Shown here: piece by piece, positions 1 through 6,851 of the stretch
Layout: the number at the start of each line of letters is the position of its first letter
Position numbering within the stretch: the first letter of the stretch is position 1
From: Gemmatimonas phototrophica
GTDB lineage: Bacteria > Gemmatimonadota > Gemmatimonadetes > Gemmatimonadales > Gemmatimonadaceae
Direction of reading: 5' to 3'
Assembly: GCA_945870175.1 (NCBI GenBank)
Contig: CAMBRJ010000136.1
Location: forward strand, 1-7,452
Length of the DNA: 7,452 nt
Notes under the pieces: model-generated
What the model was told of the DNA's origin: nothing
What the model saw: the letters and a program-made list of their open reading frames with translations, nothing else
The model's database searches: none
Made by a program: the position numbers and the translations under genes

Positions 1-2
1 CG

Positions 3-143
3 TGGTTGCGCACGTTGGAGTTGGACTGGGCGCACCGCGATTCGGCCGACCGCGTGATCGTGGCAACGGCGGAACTGCAATCGCTGCCGTTGATCACGTC
101 GGATGTGGAGATGGGGCGGTACTACGCGAACGTGGTGTGGTGA
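3..143 (+). CDS. PIN-domain ribonuclease, VapC-type toxin, C-terminal fragment (5' end outside window)
   Basis: Only the last 46 codons are present, read in the third frame from the left edge to a TGA at 141-143. The fragment has the typical C-terminal half of a VapC-like PIN domain: an HRDSADRVIVATA segment, which carries a conserved acidic residue of the nuclease site, then a short spacer, LPLITSD, which carries the last conserved aspartate, and a terminal VVW. In the family, PIN toxins are Mg2+-dependent RNases, usually paired with a small antitoxin encoded just upstream; that partner would lie outside the window, so the toxin-antitoxin assignment is inferred. The gene converges on dnaE2 with 25 bp between the stop codons and no clear terminator hairpin there. 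Whether the full gene is intact cannot be judged. Confidence 0.8.
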   Translation, partial: WLRTLELDWAHRDSADRVIVATAELQSLPLITSDVEMGRYYANVVW

Positions 144-168
144 ACGCCGCATCGTGTGGAGCGCACCG

Positions 169-3100
169 CTACCGGTAGTTGTGTCCCTTCACATGCTGCT
201 CGCCACCACCCAGCTCCAGCGCCTTGAACTGTTTGGCGCGCACATTCACCACATGCTGCTCAATTTGCAGGGTGCCGCGAATGAGCAGCATGGGTGACCT
301 GGAGATGAGCTGTGCATGTTCTTCGTAGCGATCGGGGGTGATCACAATGTTGATCATCCCCGTTTCGTCTTCGAGGGTGAGAAACACGAATCCCTTGGCG
401 GTGCCCGGGCGCTGACGGCAGATCACCAGTCCGGCCACGGCCACGCGTTGTCCATCTTTGCCCAGTTCGTGCGCTTCACGGGCCGACAGCACGCCGTTGG
501 GCGCGAGAATGGGGCGCACATGCTTCATGGGATGCCCGGCCAACGACAGCCCCGTCATGCGATAGTCGGCTTCGGTGAGTTCGATGGGCGTGTAGGCCGG
601 CAATTGCGTGGGCACCGGTTGCGCCTGAAAGGGCGCCAGCGGCAGCTCGGGACCACGGGTGGCGGCCATCACTTCCCACAGTGCCACGCGCCGTCGTCGT
701 TCGGCCGGTTCGTGCGCGAACATGCGGTCGAAGGCGCCGGCTTCGGCCAGTCGTCGCCATGACGTTTTATCAAGCGACACGCGACGCACGGCGTCGTCGA
801 CGCTGGTGAAGGGCCCATGCACCAACGCCGCTTCGAGGGCGCGACGGGCCTTGGCGCCGAGTCCACGTATGAGGCGCACGCCCAATCGCACCGCGACGAC
901 ATCGCGCATGGGTTGCGGGCCGATGTGCCGCCCCCAGCGCACCACGCCATCGTTGGGCACGAGCACGCGTCCGTCGGCCATTTCCAGCGCGTGATCCCAC
1001 GTGCTGCGCGTAAGATCAACCGGGTGCACCTCCACACCGTGTCGCTTGGCGTCTTCGATGAGCGTGCTCGGCGCGTAGAAGCCCATCGGTTGCGCGTTGA
1101 GGATGGCGGCGGTGTACTCCGGCGCGTAGTAGTGCCGCAGCCACGCAGTGGCGTACACGATGAGCGCGAAACTGGCCGCGTGACTTTCGGGAAAGCCGTA
1201 ATCGGCGAAGGCGTTGATCTGGTTGTAAATGCGGCGGCCGGTTTCTTCGGGGATGCCGTTCTTGGCCATGCCCGCAATCAGTTCTTCACAGATCTGCGCC
1301 ATGCGTTCGCGCGAGCGTTTGTGTCCCATCGCGCGGCGCAGTTGATCGGCCTGTGCCGGTGTGAAGCCAGCGGCCACGATCGCCACCTGCATGCCTTGCT
1401 CCTGAAAGAGCGGCACACCGAGCGTGCGCTTGAGCACTTTCTCGAGCATGGGGTGTGGATACGTGACCGGCTCCAGCCCCGCGCGCCGTCGCAGATACGG
1501 ATGCACCATCTCGCCCTGAATGGGCCCCGGTCGGATGAGCGCCACTTCGACCACGAGATCATAAAAGCAGCGCGGCTTCAAACGCGGCAGCGTGTTCATC
1601 TGCGCGCGACTCTCGATCTGAAAGAGCCCCACGGTATCGGCGCGGCACATCACGTCGTACACGGCCTGATCGCTCATGTCGAGCTGCCCGAGATCGATCG
1701 TGGTGCCGCGCGTGTGCCGGATGTACAACAGACAGTCCTGCACCACGGTGAGCATGCCGAGCCCCAGCAGGTCGATCTTGACCAGGCCTACCGGATCGAG
1801 ATCGTCCTTCTCCCACTGGATGACGGTACGCCCCGGCATGGAGGCGGGCTCGATGGGCACGATGGAGCCGAGTGGTTCTTCGGTGAGAATGAACCCGCCC
1901 ACGTGAATGGAGCGATGGCGCGGCAGTTGATGCAGGCCGGCGACGACATCGGCCAAGCGACGCACACGTTCGTCGTTGGGATCGAGCCCGGCGCGGGTGA
2001 GTACGTCGCTTTTCGGCCGTGGCTCAGGCTGCGCGCGGGCATCGGCGGCGATCTTCCGCTCGGCCTGCATGTCGATAACCTGCGCCCACGTGCCATCGCG
2101 GTCGGTGGGGCCCTTGGGAGCGCGGTGTGTTTTCGTTTGCGTGGACGCGACTTTGCGCGACGCCTCACGCACCACGCGGGCCTTGGTGGTGGCTTCGGTG
2201 CCGCCGATCATCTGCTGACCTAAGCGATCGGCGTCGGTGGTGCTTGGTGTGGCCGGTGGTGTGTCGGCTTCGCCGTCAGGTGACGGCGGGTCAACCCGCA
2301 GCGCCTCCGCCGTACTCCGCGCACTGAAACGATCACTGAGCGACGCCAGCATATCGCCCTGCTGCACCGAAAACCCCAGCACGCGCGCCGCATCGCGTAC
2401 GGCACTGCGTCCGCGCCAGGTGATCTGCTCGCACACCATGGCTGCGTGTTCGCGCCCGTAGCGGTTGTACACGTACTGCAGCACACGCTCGCGATCACGG
2501 TGGGCGAAGTCGATGTCGATGTCGGGTGGTTCTTTGCGTCCTTCGCTCAAGAACCGTTCGAACAACAGCTCCATGCGAATGGGATCGACCGCCGTGATGC
2601 CGAGGCAGTAGCACACGGCCGAATTGGCGGCGGAGCCACGTCCCTGACAGAGAATCCCTTCGCGTCGCGCGAAGCGCACGATGTCCCACACGGTGAGAAA
2701 GAAGCCGGCGAGATCGAGCTTGCCGATCATCGCCAGTTCGTGCGCGAGCTGTGCGTCGTGCTTCGGGGTTCGCGATGTGTTCCAGCGTTCGTAGGCACCC
2801 TGTTCTACCAAGCGCGTGAGATACTCCTGCGCGCTGATGCCGGGCGGCAGCGGAAACGCGGGCATGGACGGCTTGAGCTGCTCGAGCCGGAACGTGCATC
2901 GCTCGGCGATGGCCAGCGTGGCTTTCACGCCCTCCTCGGCGCCACGCCACCGCTGGTAAATGAGCGACGGCTTCTTGAGCGCCCACTCGGCGTTGGGGCG
3001 CAATCGCGTGCCCATGGTGTCGAGCGTGCGTTCGTGACGCAGCGTGTTGAGCACATCGTGCACGATGCGCTGTGCGGGGGTGGCGTAGTGCACATCGTTG

Positions 3101-3702
3101 GTGACCACCCATGGCACGCCGAGCCTGGCCGCGAGCGGGCGCAGCTGCTGCACGAGCGCGCGTTCTTCGGGCAGGCGGTGATCCCAGCATTCCACCGCGA
3201 GATGTTCGCCGAACACGTCGCGCAATTCACAGGCGGCGGTGTAGGCGTCGTCGGCGCGTCCTTCGGCCAGCAGCTGCGGCACCCAGCCGCGCGGGCAGCC
3301 GGTGAGGGCCATCACGCCCTCTACGTGGCGGGTAACGAGCGCCCAGGGCACACTGGGGGTGCCGCGCTCGCTGTCCATCCGGGCCCGCGTGACCAGCGAG
3401 GCGATGTTGCGGTAGCCGTCGCGCGTTTCGGCGAGCAGCACCATGTGGGTGCGTCGTTCGGCGCCCGGGTTGCCGATGTCGGGCATGCGCACGGTAAGCT
3501 CGACGCCCAGGATGCCGCCGATGCCGAGCGCTTCGCAGGCGGTGCCGAAGCGGACCACGCTCCCCATTTCATCGTGGTCGGTGATGGCCAGAGCAGGGTA
3601 CCCCAGCTCGGCGGCCCGCTCGGCCAGTGATTCGGGGAGCGAGGCCCCATCCAGGAGGGAGAGGGCCGAATGGCAATGGAGTTCGACGTACTGGTTCGGC
3701 AT
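169..3702 (-). CDS. dnaE2: Error-prone DNA polymerase DnaE2 (ImuC), C-family translesion polymerase
   Basis: This 1177-aa C-family polymerase lacks a proofreading exonuclease domain and, in characterised relatives, does damage-induced mutagenic synthesis with ImuA' and ImuB. Domains in order: PHP domain from residue 4 (ELHCHS at 7-12, TDHDE at 41-45); palm with GRGSAANSA near 354-362 and PDIDIDF at 393-399, giving D394 and D396; third catalytic aspartate D644 in KIDLLGL; fingers through about 880 (FQEQGMQ, DYGFPESHAASFAL); helix-hairpin-helix region about 940-990; OB-fold about 1085-1160. The family is usually 1030-1090 aa; the extra length is a hydrophilic Pro/Ala/Thr/Lys-rich insert at about 462-566. 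The chosen ATG gives MPNQYVELHCHS, the normal family N-terminus; the frame stays open to 3852, but those 50 extra residues look non-conserved and would cross into the opposite gene. No Shine-Dalgarno precedes the ATG; a -10-like TATATT ending 9 nt upstream suggests a leaderless mRNA. No imuA or imuB lies beside it in this window. Confidence 0.95.
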   Translation of the reverse strand: MPNQYVELHCHSALSLLDGASLPESLAERAAELGYPALAITDHDEMGSVVRFGTACEALGIGGILGVELTVRMPDIGNPGAERRTHMVLLAETRDGYRNIASLVTRARMDSERGTPSVPWALVTRHVEGVMALTGCPRGWVPQLLAEGRADDAYTAACELRDVFGEHLAVECWDHRLPEERALVQQLRPLAARLGVPWVVTNDVHYATPAQRIVHDVLNTLRHERTLDTMGTRLRPNAEWALKKPSLIYQRWRGAEEGVKATLAIAERCTFRLEQLKPSMPAFPLPPGISAQEYLTRLVEQGAYERWNTSRTPKHDAQLAHELAMIGKLDLAGFFLTVWDIVRFARREGILCQGRGSAANSAVCYCLGITAVDPIRMELLFERFLSEGRKEPPDIDIDFAHRDRERVLQYVYNRYGREHAAMVCEQITWRGRSAVRDAARVLGFSVQQGDMLASLSDRFSARSTAEALRVDPPSPDGEADTPPATPSTTDADRLGQQMIGGTEATTKARVVREASRKVASTQTKTHRAPKGPTDRDGTWAQVIDMQAERKIAADARAQPEPRPKSDVLTRAGLDPNDERVRRLADVVAGLHQLPRHRSIHVGGFILTEEPLGSIVPIEPASMPGRTVIQWEKDDLDPVGLVKIDLLGLGMLTVVQDCLLYIRHTRGTTIDLGQLDMSDQAVYDVMCRADTVGLFQIESRAQMNTLPRLKPRCFYDLVVEVALIRPGPIQGEMVHPYLRRRAGLEPVTYPHPMLEKVLKRTLGVPLFQEQGMQVAIVAAGFTPAQADQLRRAMGHKRSRERMAQICEELIAGMAKNGIPEETGRRIYNQINAFADYGFPESHAASFALIVYATAWLRHYYAPEYTAAILNAQPMGFYAPSTLIEDAKRHGVEVHPVDLTRSTWDHALEMADGRVLVPNDGVVRWGRHIGPQPMRDVVAVRLGVRLIRGLGAKARRALEAALVHGPFTSVDDAVRRVSLDKTSWRRLAEAGAFDRMFAHEPAERRRRVALWEVMAATRGPELPLAPFQAQPVPTQLPAYTPIELTEADYRMTGLSLAGHPMKHVRPILAPNGVLSAREAHELGKDGQRVAVAGLVICRQRPGTAKGFVFLTLEDETGMINIVITPDRYEEHAQLISRSPMLLIRGTLQIEQHVVNVRAKQFKALELGGGEQHVKGHNYR
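2005..2319 (-). other. Low-complexity insert within DnaE2 (about residues 462-566)
   Basis: Between the palm segment RSAVRDAARVLGF and the conserved stretch that leads to HVGGFILTEEPL, the reading frame carries about 105 residues rich in Pro, Ala, Thr, Asp, Lys and Arg, with few hydrophobics. From memory of typical DnaE2 proteins, only a short linker is expected here. The frame is open throughout and resumes in register, so it is an in-frame insertion, not a frameshift. The boundaries are estimates from composition. Confidence 0.6.
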
Positions 3703-3740
3703 GGGATACCGAATATATACCGAAGCCAGAGGGCTGGCGA
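3703..3740 (-). promoter_or_regulatory. Candidate leaderless promoter of dnaE2
   Basis: On the minus strand a TATATT (-10-like, plus-strand 3712-3717) lies 17 bp downstream of TCGCCA (3735-3740), which matches the sigma70 -35 consensus TTGACA at four of six positions. Nine bases separate the -10-like element from the dnaE2 ATG, so transcription would begin within about three bases of the start codon. With no Shine-Dalgarno present, this fits a leaderless transcript. The patch is the only AT-rich stretch in the intergenic region and TATATA also reads on the plus strand, so it could serve the PYP-like gene too. Prediction from sequence pattern only. Confidence 0.4.
3706..3724. repeat. Direct repeat ATACCGAA-N3-ATACCGAA, candidate operator
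   Basis: Two identical 8-bp units (3706-3713 and 3717-3724) are spaced 11 bp start to start, about one helical turn. They overlap the predicted -10 element of dnaE2 and stop 3 bp before its start codon. On the dnaE2 strand the repeat reads TTCGGTAT-N3-TTCGGTAT. The period of 11 is the same as that of the alphaproteobacterial LexA box (GTTC-N7-GTTC), and the strand can be read as xTTC-N7-xTTC, but the outer bases do not match. A repressor bound here would block dnaE2 transcription. The operator role is inferred. Confidence 0.45.
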
Positions 3741-3747
3741 GGGCTGG
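3729..3747. repeat. Tandem direct repeat GAGGGCTGG, period 10 bp
   Basis: Two copies of GAGGGCTGG (3729-3737 and 3739-3747) lie one base apart in the divergent region, just upstream of the predicted dnaE2 -10 element and overlapping its -35 region. The period is close to one helical turn, as seen for activators or response regulators that bind side by side. No regulator is identified, and GC-rich DNA yields short repeats by chance. Confidence 0.3.
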
Positions 3748-3763
3748 AAGGCGGGCACTTCCA
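3745..3763. repeat. Inverted repeat TGGAAG-N7-CTTCCA
   Basis: A perfect 6-bp inverted repeat with a 7-base centre lies 26 bp before the chosen PYP-like start codon. It could be a dimeric regulator site or a small hairpin in the mRNA leader. There is no following T-run, so it is not an intrinsic terminator. Confidence 0.3.
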
Positions 3764-3789
3764 CCGCGGCACCGGCGTTGGTCCACAAC

Positions 3790-4209
3790 ATGAATTCCTC
3801 CAACCGCCCCTCCCGTCGTCCCGAGCACACGGTGAACAACGTGCTCGAGCATGCCGATACGATGTCCACCGAGGAGTTGGACAAGCTGCCGTACGGCATG
3901 ATCCAGCTGGACGCGACGGGGCGGATTTTGAACTACAACGCCGTGGAGTCGAAGCTGGCGTCGTTGAAGAAGGAAGACGCGATCGGGAAGCAGTTCTTTA
4001 CCGAGATCGCGCCGTGCACGAAGGTGCAGGACTTCTACGGACGCTTCAAGGAAGGGGTGATCCGTGAATCACTCGATACCAGCTTTCGTTTTCATTTTGC
4101 GTTCAAGCAGAACCCGCGTGACGTGACCGTGCGGTTGCTGTACTCACGCCGCACGCGCACGGTGTGGGTGCTGATTGCGGATCACGAGGGGAAGCCGCTG
4201 GAGGGGTGA
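3790..4209 (+). CDS. Photoactive yellow protein-like PAS-domain protein
   Basis: This 139-aa cytoplasmic protein is essentially one PAS domain and aligns along its length with photoactive yellow protein, the p-coumarate-bearing blue-light sensor of Halorhodospira halophila. Shared landmarks: GMIQLDATGRILNYN (36-50), IGKQFF (65-70), APCT (74-77) and DFYGRFKEGV (81-90). Chromophore residues are kept: C76 (PYP Cys69), Y49 (Tyr42) and E53 (Glu46). PYP Thr50 and Arg52 are replaced by A57 and L59, and Tyr94, Phe96, Tyr98 and Met100 correspond to F101, F103, F105 and Q107, so colour and photocycle speed may differ. The ATG at 3790 leaves an N-terminal cap somewhat longer than PYP. It has no clear Shine-Dalgarno; GTG at 3841 (behind GGTGA) or ATG at 3862 are alternatives. 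There is no attached kinase or output domain, so it would signal through a partner. The gene is divergent from dnaE2 and overlaps the 3' end of the cation pump gene by 28 bp. Chromophore binding is inferred; it may be a non-photoactive PAS sensor. Confidence 0.85.
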   Translation: MNSSNRPSRRPEHTVNNVLEHADTMSTEELDKLPYGMIQLDATGRILNYNAVESKLASLKKEDAIGKQFFTEIAPCTKVQDFYGRFKEGVIRESLDTSFRFHFAFKQNPRDVTVRLLYSRRTRTVWVLIADHEGKPLEG

Positions 4210-6851
4210 CGGCGGCGCAGCAGCCACTTCTCGCCCTCCACCGCGAACAGCACCACCGACGACACGGCCATGCAGACCGTGAGTTCCCGCCAGGACAGCG
4301 GCACTGTGTGGAAGATGCGATTCATGGCCGGCGCGTAGAGTGTGCCGAGCTGCAGCCCGAACGCCGCCGCGACGGCGTAGAACAGCGCCGGGTTGCCGCG
4401 TACGCCCAGCGTCCAGATCGAGATCCGCTCCGACCGAATCGCAATCAGGTGGAACAGCTGCGAGAGCGTAAGCACGGTGAACGTCATCGTCTGCGAGTGG
4501 CTGTTGCCGTCGCGGATGGTAAGCGCCTGCGTGCCCAAGGCCATCACAGCCATCAGCAATCCCACCCACAGCGCATGCTGCCACAGGCCGCCTGCCAGCA
4601 GACTTTCCTGCGGCGATCTCGGCGGGCGTTGCATGCTGTCCGGTTCCGCGGGCTCGGCGGCCAGGGTAATCCCCGGCAGGCCATCGGTCACGAGGTTCAT
4701 CCACAAGATGTGAATCGGCAGCAACGGCAGCGGCAGTCCCAGGAACGGTGCGAGAAGGAGCGTCCAGATCTCGCCCGCATTCGTGGATAGCACAAAGCGG
4801 ACAAAACGCCGGATGTTGTCGTAGATGCGACGCCCTTCGTGCACCGCCTTCACGATGGTGGCGAAGTTGTCGTCGAGCAGCACCATGTGCGCGGCCTCGC
4901 GCGCGACATCGGTGCCGCCACGCCCCATCGCGATGCCGATGTCGGCGCGCTTGAGCGCCGGCGCATCGTTCACCCCGTCGCCCGTCATCGCGACATACTC
5001 CCCGCGCGATTGCAGCGCTTTCACGATGCGCAGCTTGTCTTCAGGGGCCACGCGCGCGAACACGCGCACTTCGCTCACGCGTTGCGCGAGGTCGTCGTCG
5101 GAGAGACCGGGGATGTCCTGTCCGGTGAGCGCGGTATCGTTGGCGCCGGCAATGCCCAATCGCGTGGCGATCGCGAGGGCGGTGGCCGGATGGTCGCCGG
5201 TGATCATGACCACGTGAATACCGGCGGCCTGACAGGTTTCCACGGCGGCCTTCGCCTCGGCGCGCGGCGGATCGATGAGTCCGACCAGCGCCAGTAGCGT
5301 GAGTCCCTGCTCGGCGTGTTCGGCCGAGTCCGGCCGCTCGGTGAGGGTGCGCGTGGCAATCGCCAGCACGCGCATGCCCCCGGTGGCCATGGATGCGGCC
5401 TGCTGCAGCACGCGCGCCGCGTCGACGGGCACGATCGCATCGGCGCTCCGCATGGTCGTGCAGCCGGCGACGACGCGCTCGGGTGCCCCCTTGGTGCACA
5501 CGATGATGCGGCGGTCGTGGCGATGTACCGTCGTCATGCGCGCACGTGCGGACGTGAACGGCACTTCACCCACGCGCGGCCAGTGCGCGTCGAGTGTGCT
5601 CTTGTTCACGCCCGCGTCGGCGCCAGCGCGCACGAGGGCCGTCTCGGTGGGATCGCCCACCAGTGCGCCCTCCCCTGCAACCGTCACGTCGGTGCACAAG
5701 GTCATGACGTCGGACAGTGGCGTGAGGTCGTGCGCCGGCGGCTGTGACAACGTCCATGCCGTGCCGTCGCCGAGCACGATGGTGTCGACGTGCATGCGGT
5801 TCTCGGTGAGCGTGCCCGTCTTGTCGGTGCAGATGTAGGTCACCGAACCGAGGGTCTCCACGGCCGGCAGTCGGCGCATAAGCGCCTGCTGCTTCACCAT
5901 GCGACGCGCGCCGAGCGCGAGAGAGATCGCGACGACGGCCGGAAGGGCTTCGGGAATGGCCGCCACGGCGAGGCTCAGCGCCGTCATGAACATCAGCAGC
6001 GCCGGTTCGCCGCGCAGGAGACCGGCCGCGAAGATGATGGTGCAGAGCGCCACCACGGCGATGGCGAGCTTGCGCCCGAGCATGGACAAGCGCTGCTGCA
6101 GTGGCGACGGTGATCCGGGCTCGTCGCGCAGCATGGCAGCAATGCGGCCGAGTTCTGTGCGCATGCCGGTCGCGACCACGATACCGGTTCCACGGCCGGT
6201 GACGACCGTCGTGCCCTTGAAGCTCATGCCGGTCTGATCGCCGACCGCGCTTGCCTCGGGCGGACAGGCGGCCGGATCCTTGCGGCTCGGGACCGACTCG
6301 CCGGTGAGCGCCGCCTCTTCGATGCGGAGATGCACGGCGTCGAGCAGACGCATATCCGCCGGCACGATGTTGCCCGCCGCAAGTAGCACGATGTCGCCCG
6401 GCACCAACGCGGTCGATGGCACCGTCACCTCAGCGCCGTCGCGCCGCACCCGCGTAAGGGGCTGGGCGAGCGCGCCGAGGGCGGCCATGGCGCGGTCGGC
6501 GCGATACTCCTGGGTAAAGCCGAGGATTGCGTTCAGGATCACGATCGCGATGATGGCGAGCATGTCCGCGGGTTCGCCAACGAGACCCGCAATCATCGCG
6601 GCCACCAGCAAGACCACGACCATGGTGTCGGCGAACTGCGCGGCCAGCATACGTAGCACACCACGATGGCGTGCACGTTGCAGCACGTTCTCGCCGAATT
6701 CGATCGCGCGCGCCCGTACGAGGTCGGCGGTCAGGCCGCGCTCCGTTGAGCTCTTGAGCGCGGCCAGCGCCTCCTCGCGCGAGGTGGCATGCCACGGCAC
6801 TACATCACGCGGCAGCTTCCTTCCCCGCTTCGCCTTTTCGGTAGGTGACAT
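4182..6851 (-). CDS. P-type (type II) cation-transporting ATPase, Ca2+-ATPase-like
   Basis: This 889-aa inner-membrane pump couples ATP hydrolysis to cation export, probably Ca2+. Landmarks in order: N-terminal cation ATPase region (VPWHATSREEALAAL, 18-32); M1-M2 about 70-115; actuator TGES at 183-186; M3-M4 with PEALP at 300-304; phosphorylation motif DKTGT with D343; nucleotide-binding KGAPE at 454-458; hinge TGDGVNDA at 623-630; M5-M10 to about 873. Ion-site residues resemble the SERCA set: E301, N691 and E694 (STNAGE), N719, T722 and D723 (NLVTDG). The M8 position of SERCA Glu908 is Q798, as in Na,K-ATPase, so stoichiometry or ion choice is open; Na+ or Mn2+ cannot be excluded. There is no N-terminal heavy-metal domain or CPC motif. 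The first ATG lies inside the macrodomain gene (47-bp overlap) without a Shine-Dalgarno; GTG at 6800, just after the macrodomain stop, is the only other common start before the conserved core. The two genes are probably cotranscribed and coupled. Confidence 0.93.
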   Translation of the reverse strand: MSPTEKAKRGRKLPRDVVPWHATSREEALAALKSSTERGLTADLVRARAIEFGENVLQRARHRGVLRMLAAQFADTMVVVLLVAAMIAGLVGEPADMLAIIAIVILNAILGFTQEYRADRAMAALGALAQPLTRVRRDGAEVTVPSTALVPGDIVLLAAGNIVPADMRLLDAVHLRIEEAALTGESVPSRKDPAACPPEASAVGDQTGMSFKGTTVVTGRGTGIVVATGMRTELGRIAAMLRDEPGSPSPLQQRLSMLGRKLAIAVVALCTIIFAAGLLRGEPALLMFMTALSLAVAAIPEALPAVVAISLALGARRMVKQQALMRRLPAVETLGSVTYICTDKTGTLTENRMHVDTIVLGDGTAWTLSQPPAHDLTPLSDVMTLCTDVTVAGEGALVGDPTETALVRAGADAGVNKSTLDAHWPRVGEVPFTSARARMTTVHRHDRRIIVCTKGAPERVVAGCTTMRSADAIVPVDAARVLQQAASMATGGMRVLAIATRTLTERPDSAEHAEQGLTLLALVGLIDPPRAEAKAAVETCQAAGIHVVMITGDHPATALAIATRLGIAGANDTALTGQDIPGLSDDDLAQRVSEVRVFARVAPEDKLRIVKALQSRGEYVAMTGDGVNDAPALKRADIGIAMGRGGTDVAREAAHMVLLDDNFATIVKAVHEGRRIYDNIRRFVRFVLSTNAGEIWTLLLAPFLGLPLPLLPIHILWMNLVTDGLPGITLAAEPAEPDSMQRPPRSPQESLLAGGLWQHALWVGLLMAVMALGTQALTIRDGNSHSQTMTFTVLTLSQLFHLIAIRSERISIWTLGVRGNPALFYAVAAAFGLQLGTLYAPAMNRIFHTVPLSWRELTVCMAVSSVVLFAVEGEKWLLRRRHPSSGFPS

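Noticed and set aside
169..178. Perfect palindrome CTACCGGTAG over the dnaE2 stop codon, considered as a terminator
   Set aside because: Only 10 bp with no loop room and no T-run; it is best explained as coding sequence plus stop.
817..2223. Long plus-strand open frame (468 codons) opposite dnaE2
   Set aside because: It lies wholly antisense to the conserved DnaE2 core; its translation has no recognisable motif and is the usual high-GC codon-bias shadow.
2446..3630. Plus-strand open frame of 394 codons opposite dnaE2
   Set aside because: Antisense shadow of the DnaE2 PHP and palm regions, His/Arg/Ala-rich with no domain-like pattern.
3703..3852. 50-residue N-terminal extension of DnaE2
   Set aside because: The family N-terminus matches MPNQYVELHCHS at 3702; the extension is low in conserved character and overlaps the divergent gene and its control region.
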